Origin: Planctomycetota bacterium
GTDB lineage: Bacteria; Planctomycetota; Planctomycetia; Isosphaerales; Isosphaeraceae
DNA length: 10,893 nt
Direction: 5' to 3'
Assembly: GCA_021818605.1 (NCBI GenBank)
Contig: JAKAUH010000762.1
Location: 1 to 10,893, forward strand
The translations under genes and the position numbers were made by a program. Below the pieces are notes generated by a model that searched no databases, was not told where the DNA came from, and worked only from the letters and a program-made list of their open reading frames with translations. This document shows positions 7,868 through 10,893 of this stretch, piece after piece (the first letter of the stretch is position 1; each line of letters opens with the position of its first letter).

Positions 7868-7947
7868 ACACCCCATTATCGCCCCGACACCCCATCGGGG
7901 CAACCCGCCACCTCCATTCCGAGGCCGGCCCAGCTCGCCGACCCCAT
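7868..7947. repeat. Repeated ACCCCAT elements around the candidate promoter
   Basis: ACACCCCAT occurs at 7868-7876 and again at 7887-7895, 19 bases apart start to start. A shorter copy, ACCCCAT, is at 7941-7947, where CCCCATCGGG is also shared with 7890-7900. The first two copies flank and enter the promoter spacer. They may be binding sites for a regulator on one face of the helix, or simple GC-rich coincidence. Confidence 0.35.
7875..7903 (-). promoter_or_regulatory. Candidate sigma70-like promoter with a dyad in its spacer, driving the cytochrome/DUF1501 operon
   Basis: On the minus strand TTGCCC (7903-7898, 4 of 6 to TTGACA) and GATAAT (7880-7875, 5 of 6 to TATAAT) are exactly 17 bases apart. 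The spacer is almost wholly occupied by a perfect 7-bp inverted repeat, GCCCCGA (7881-7887) and TCGGGGC (7895-7901), with a 7-base centre; its outer arm reaches into the -35 box. A transcript would start near 7868. The dyad is well placed to be an operator, or it could fold as an RNA hairpin if transcription starts further upstream. No experimental or comparative support is available here. Confidence 0.45.
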
Positions 7948-8094
7948 CGGGTATCTCATGAAAGATCGCCGGCCTGCCGGCCCTGACCAGACCCGTTCCG
8001 AGATACAAGCCGGTAATGTCCAGCGACCGTGCGGACTCGATCGGCCCTCCGTTCGGCGCGGGTCGGGAGACCAGCGCCCAACATTGACCGACCT

Positions 8095-8736
8095 TCACCA
8101 GGGAGGTGGCTCCGATTCGGAAGCCACGGCGCAACTCCAGTCCAGAACAGGGTTTGAACCCGCAATTGCTGCCCGGTCCCGGACCGCGCGGCGCACCTGC
8201 TTCCCCAGGAGGATCCCGAGGTCCCGTGTCGCCGGGTTCGAATCGCCACGAGTCATCAGCGGCCGGGCTCGGTCCAGATGGAAGTGGGGTTCCTCGGGAT
8301 CGGGCTTCGACCCGGTCGCCCGGGCCATGGCGCGTTCGTATTCGTCGAGAGCGAAGCTCCGGCGGGGATCGAGCGCCAGGGCCTTGTCGAGGTCCTGGAT
8401 CGCCGCGTCGACCTGGCCGAGGGTCAGCCGGATCGTCGCCCGCATTGTGAGCCATCCCGGATCCCGCGGGCTGGCCGCGACCTGAGCGTCGTAAGAGGAG
8501 ACGGCCTCGACCAGCGGGACCGCGCCGTCGGCCGCGGCCGAGCCCGCGGGTGCCTGGCCCTTCGGCTCGGCCAGCCGCTCGCAGCGATTGACCAGCACCG
8601 CGACCACCGCGGCCGAAACCACGACCTTGATCTCCGTCTGCCAGAAGCCGGCGGGCCATCCCTCATCCGGTCCGCCTGCCGCTGTCGCGACTTTCGTGGT
8701 CGTCGTCGCCTGGGATTCATCGCCGGACATCGACAT
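8095..8736 (-). CDS. Small membrane-anchored TPR-containing protein
   Basis: From the ATG at 8736 the protein has 213 residues. A Thr/Ala-rich N-terminus (1-30) is followed by a short hydrophobic stretch (about 36-50, IKVVVSAAVVAVLVN) that could anchor it in the inner membrane. Residues about 78-142 read as one to two TPR helical hairpins, with the usual Y, RA, G-x-x-x-x-AI-x-DLD-x-AL-x-LDP pattern. TPR modules mediate protein-protein contacts; the partner is unknown. The C-terminal third is low in recognisable structure and its last 50 or so residues overlie tRNA-like arms (8147-8247), so the original end may have been replaced. The frame stays open upstream to 9054, with other ATGs at 8826 and 8730. 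I chose 8736 because GAAGG precedes it by eight bases and because upstream residues look non-coding. It is divergent from the dehydrogenase gene. Confidence 0.6.
   Translation of the reverse strand: MSMSGDESQATTTTKVATAAGGPDEGWPAGFWQTEIKVVVSAAVVAVLVNRCERLAEPKGQAPAGSAAADGAVPLVEAVSSYDAQVAASPRDPGWLTMRATIRLTLGQVDAAIQDLDKALALDPRRSFALDEYERAMARATGSKPDPEEPHFHLDRARPLMTRGDSNPATRDLGILLGKQVRRAVRDRAAIAGSNPVLDWSCAVASESEPPPW
8147..8247. other. tRNA-like arms, probably remnants, beneath the TPR gene's 3' part
   Basis: Two T-arm-like sequences face away from each other. On the minus strand GCGGG-TTCAAAC-CCTGT (8163-8147) forms a 5-bp stem (two G-T wobbles) around a consensus TTCRANY loop. On the plus strand GGG-TTCGAAT-C (8234-8244) has the loop but a poor stem. 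On the plus strand CCTGC-TTCCCCA-GGAGG (about 8197-8213) resembles an anticodon arm with one mismatch. No matching acceptor stem or D-arm completes a cloverleaf in either direction, and the two would-be bodies overlap. I do not call a functional tRNA. Confidence 0.25.
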
Positions 8737-8744
8737 CTCGCAGG

Positions 8745-8749
8745 CCTTC
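8745..8749 (-). promoter_or_regulatory. Ribosome binding site supporting the TPR start at 8736
   Basis: GAAGG on the minus strand (8749-8745) lies eight bases before the ATG at 8736. The alternative ATG at 8826 has no comparable site within 15 bases. Confidence 0.4.
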
Positions 8750-8934
8750 GCAAGCCCCTCGGTCCGTCCTTGCCCGTGAGGCAACTGGTTCCGGCCCGCC
8801 GGTTGGCAGGCGAGCGTTCCACTCATGTCAGCACCCGATGACGCCCCGGTCAAGTGGCTGCTCGATGGTGTCCGCGATCGGCCGGTTCTGGTCCGATCCG
8901 GTCCCGGTTCCCCACGCTGGCGATGCGGAGCCAG

Positions 8935-8989
8935 GGCGTGGTTTAATGAAGGCGATGCGTCGTCCCGCGATCCGTTGCGAAACCACGCC
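8935..8989. repeat. Perfect 10-bp inverted repeat with a 35-base spacer
   Basis: GGCGTGGTTT (8935-8944) is the exact reverse complement of AAACCACGCC (8980-8989). The left arm overlaps the candidate extended -10 of the dehydrogenase gene. The widely spaced half-sites suit a looped protein-binding arrangement or a leader stem in the RNA. Confidence 0.5.
8939..8947 (+). promoter_or_regulatory. Candidate extended -10 promoter for the dehydrogenase gene
   Basis: TGG-TTTAAT reads as an extended -10: TGn followed by a hexamer with 5 of 6 matches to TATAAT. It is one of the few AT-rich spots in this gap. No good -35 lies 16-18 bases upstream (the best is TGGCGA at 8918-8923), which extended -10 promoters tolerate. 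Transcription would begin near 8954, leaving a leader of about 115 bases that contains the right arm of the inverted repeat. Confidence 0.35.
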
Positions 8990-9068
8990 ACGCCCCGATG
9001 CAGCAAGGGCACGACACCCCGCCGAATCCCGCCGAGTGCGACAGACAGACCCACTCAAGAGGAGCCCG

Positions 9069-10893
9069 ATGCGCCACCTGCTCGCCGCGATGATCCTGAT
9101 GGTTCCGGCGCTTGCCCACGCCCAGGGCCCGCCGACGGTGATCCCTGATCCCGACCCCGAGCTCGAGCGCCGCTCGTTCCAGGTCGCCGAGGGATTCGAG
9201 GTGAACCTCTTCGCCGCCGACCCGGTCATCGCCAAGCCGATCCAGATGAATTTCGACCCGGCGGGCCGGCTCTGGATCGCCAGCTCGGAGGTCTACCCGC
9301 AGATCAAGCCCGGCCAGGTAGCCGACGACAAGGTACTGGTCGTTCAGGACGCCGACGGCGACGGCCGCGCCGACAAGACCTCGATCTTCGCGCGCGGGCT
9401 GCTCATCCCGACCGGCGTCGCGCCGGGCGACGGCGGCGCGTACGTGGCCAACAGCACCGAGCTGCTCCACTTCAAGGACACTGACGGCGACGGCCGCGCC
9501 GATCGGACCCGCGTGGTGCTCTCGGGCTTCGGCACCGAGGATACCCACCATATCCTCCACACCCTGCGCTGGGGATATGACGGTGCGCTGTATTTCAACC
9601 AGTCGATCTATATTCACAGCCACATTGAGACGCCGCACGGCGTCCGCCGACTGGGCGGCGGCGGCATCTGGCGGTTCCGTCCCGAGACGATGAACCTGGA
9701 CGTCTTCATCCGCGGGCTGGTGAATCCCTGGGGGCATCATTTCGACCGCTGGGGCCAGTCGTTTGCGACCGACGGCGCCGGCGGCGAGGGGATCAACTAC
9801 TGCCTTCCCGGCGCCTATTACGTCACTGCGCCCGACGCCGTCCGCATCCTGCCGGGGCTCAATCCCGGCAGTCCCAAGTACTGCGGCCTCGAGGTCGTCG
9901 GCGGGCGGCACCTGCCCGATTCGTGGCAGGGGAACCTGCTGACGAACGACTTCCGAGGCAACCGCGTCTGCCGGTTCATCGTGAACGAGGACGGCGCGGG
10001 GTTCGCGGCGCGCGAGCAGCCCGAGCTGATCAAGACGTCGCACGTCGCGTTTCGCCCGATCGACATCAAGATGGGGCCGGACGGGGCGATCTACATCGCC
10101 GACTGGTACAACCCGATCATCCAGCACGGCGAGGTCGATTTCCGCGACCCCCGGCGAGATCATACCCGCGGGCGAATCTGGCGCGTGACGGCCCGGGGCC
10201 GGCCGACGGTGCCCCGGCCGAAGCTCGTCGGCGCGACGACCGGCGAGTTGCTGAGGGCGCTCGAGTCGCCCGAGGAGTGGACCCGGGTGCGGGCGCGCCG
10301 GGTGCTCCAGGAGCGGGGCGCGGCGGCCGTCGCGCCCGAGCTGGCCGCGTGGACCAGCGCAATCGACCGCAAGCGGCCGGATGCCGAGTCCCTGCGGCTC
10401 GAGGCGTTGTGGACGTTCGAGGCCCTCGACCGTCCCGAGCCCGAGCTGCTCCGCGCGCTCTTGCAGTCGCCCGAGCCGCGAGTGCGGGCGGCCGCTGTGC
10501 GCGTCGTGCCGCACTGGAAGGACCGGCTCAAGGATCCGATCTCGTTGCTGGCCGAGCGAAGTGTCGACGCCTTTCCGCGGGTGCGTCTCGAGGCCGTGCG
10601 CGCGCTGGCGGAGTTCCCCGACCTGAAGGCCGCCGAGCGGGCGATGGCCGCGCTGGATCGGCCGGTCGACTCGTTTCTGGATTACGCGCTCTGGCTGACG
10701 GCCCGGCAGCTCGCGCCGACCTGGCTGCCCGAGGCGCGCGCCGGCCGATTCGACTTCGGCGGCAAGCCGGCTCACCTGGTGTATGCCCTGCTCGCGGTGA
10801 ACTCGGCCGAGGTCGTCCCACCGCTGCTGGCCTTGCTCCGCGCGGGGAGGGTGCCGAAGGAGCAGGACGGTCAGGCGCAAAACCTGACCGCAA
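9069..10893 (+). CDS. PVC-type putative membrane-bound dehydrogenase (beta-propeller plus HEAT-like region), partial at right edge
   Basis: The frame runs from ATG at 9069 to the window edge, 608 codons without a stop, so the C-terminus is missing. A short Sec signal covers residues 1-18, with cleavage after AHA. The next part matches the planctomycete/verrucomicrobial dehydrogenase-type N-terminal domain (TIGR02604 style): FQVAEGFEVNLFAADP (37-52), FDPAGRLWIASSEVYP (62-77), THHILHTLRWGYDG (159-172), GLVNPWGHHFDRWGQ (216-230), TDGAGGEGINY (234-244), GLNPGSPKYCGLE (263-275), NDFRGNRVCRF (293-303) and the IYIADWYNPIIQHGEVDFRD block (341-360). Two Asp loops, DADGDGRAD (94-102) and DTDGDGRAD (137-145), look like calcium sites. 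From about 390 the protein becomes helical with HEAT-like repeats. Relatives usually end in a cytochrome c with CxxCH, which would lie beyond the edge. They are presumed periplasmic PQQ- or sugar-dehydrogenase-like enzymes with unknown substrate. AGAGGAG (9058-9064) is the ribosome site, close to the ATG; M8 is an alternative start. Confidence 0.9.
   Translation, partial: MRHLLAAMILMVPALAHAQGPPTVIPDPDPELERRSFQVAEGFEVNLFAADPVIAKPIQMNFDPAGRLWIASSEVYPQIKPGQVADDKVLVVQDADGDGRADKTSIFARGLLIPTGVAPGDGGAYVANSTELLHFKDTDGDGRADRTRVVLSGFGTEDTHHILHTLRWGYDGALYFNQSIYIHSHIETPHGVRRLGGGGIWRFRPETMNLDVFIRGLVNPWGHHFDRWGQSFATDGAGGEGINYCLPGAYYVTAPDAVRILPGLNPGSPKYCGLEVVGGRHLPDSWQGNLLTNDFRGNRVCRFIVNEDGAGFAAREQPELIKTSHVAFRPIDIKMGPDGAIYIADWYNPIIQHGEVDFRDPRRDHTRGRIWRVTARGRPTVPRPKLVGATTGELLRALESPEEWTRVRARRVLQERGAAAVAPELAAWTSAIDRKRPDAESLRLEALWTFEALDRPEPELLRALLQSPEPRVRAAAVRVVPHWKDRLKDPISLLAERSVDAFPRVRLEAVRALAEFPDLKAAERAMAALDRPVDSFLDYALWLTARQLAPTWLPEARAGRFDFGGKPAHLVYALLAVNSAEVVPPLLALLRAGRVPKEQDGQAQNLTA

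Larger units (their letters stand above)
7720..8094 (-). other. Leader and upstream region of the cytochrome/DUF1501 operon
   Basis: No gene is convincing in these 375 bases, although the next gene's frame stays open to 7869 and another minus frame crosses the region; both give arginine/proline/glycine-rich translations typical of GC-rich shadow frames. What it does hold is a candidate promoter at 7903-7875 on the minus strand, an inverted repeat within it, and three copies of ACCCCAT. The downstream 150 bases (about 7868-7720) would be the untranslated leader. The upstream part (about 7950-8094) receives the end of the TPR gene transcribed in the same direction, and I see no strong terminator there. 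Confidence 0.5.
8737..9068. other. Divergent intergenic region between the TPR gene and the dehydrogenase
   Basis: These 332 bases contain no convincing gene. The TPR frame extends across most of it, but the extension is Pro/Arg/Gly-rich and lacks a signal or domain. The region holds an extended -10 toward the dehydrogenase, a 10-bp inverted repeat and, at 9058-9064, AGAGGAG four bases before the dehydrogenase ATG. I found no clear promoter for the TPR gene. Confidence 0.5.

Noticed and set aside
7720..7869. A 50-residue N-terminal extension of the cytochrome/DUF1553 protein
   Set aside because: It would place residues before a normal Sec signal peptide and begin almost at the candidate transcription start. 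The start at 7719 has a weak ribosome site and a proper signal.
8147..8247. An intact tRNA gene on either strand
   Set aside because: No acceptor stem pairs with the sequence after either T-arm, no D-arm is visible and the anticodon-like arm has a mismatch and a pyrimidine at position 37.
7382..8659. A 425-codon minus-strand open frame linking the TPR gene and the cytochrome gene
   Set aside because: It runs out of frame through the start of the cytochrome gene and through most of the TPR gene; its translation is Arg/Gly-rich with no recognisable segment.
8737..9054. A 106-residue N-terminal extension of the TPR protein
   Set aside because: The extension is Arg/Pro/Ser-rich, has no signal or domain, and would cover the dehydrogenase promoter region up to 14 bases from its start codon. 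A better ribosome site precedes 8736.
8943..10880. A 645-codon open frame on the minus strand
   Set aside because: It is antisense to the dehydrogenase, which matches a known family along its length. The antisense translation is Arg/Gly/Pro-rich and shows no domain.

Overview
The window is GC-rich and looks like a chromosomal segment of a planctomycete (PVC superphylum). Three gene types point there. One is a Planctomycete-Cytochrome-C/DUF1549/DUF1553 protein. It is followed, in ATGA-type junction contact, by a Tat-exported DUF1501 protein. The third is the start of a PVC-type 'membrane-bound dehydrogenase' (beta-propeller followed by HEAT-like helices). Placement near Isosphaeraceae is a guess from GC content and gene style, not something I can prove here. 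I see no insertion sequence, integrase, CRISPR array or intact RNA gene.

Layout from left to right. 1-1490 (minus): a secreted planctomycete protein of unknown function, with its C-terminus beyond the left edge. 1491-1916: divergent intergenic region. 1917-3050 (plus): a protein built from three tandem YbjQ-like (UPF0145) domains. 3051-3259: convergent gap with small inverted repeats. 4747-3260 and 7719-4762 (minus): a two-gene operon, cytochrome/DUF1549/DUF1553 first and DUF1501 second. 7720-8094: leader of that operon, with a candidate sigma70-like promoter whose spacer is an inverted repeat. 8095-8736 (minus): a small membrane-anchored TPR protein whose C-terminal part runs over tRNA-like sequence. 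8737-9068: divergent region with an extended -10 and a 10-bp inverted repeat. 9069 to the right edge (plus): the dehydrogenase, incomplete at its C-terminus.

How they fit together. Four of the six proteins carry export or anchoring signals (Sec, Tat or a membrane segment). The cytochrome/DUF1553, DUF1501 and dehydrogenase families recur together as large paralogous sets in planctomycetes. They are thought to act in the periplasm on unknown, possibly polymeric, substrates with haem-based electron transfer. That functional statement is inference. The YbjQ-triple protein has no export signal and seems unrelated to the redox genes. The most unusual items are the YbjQ triplication, the two dyad-containing promoter regions and the tRNA-like arms under the TPR gene. 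I do not see convincing evidence for a wholly new multi-gene system.
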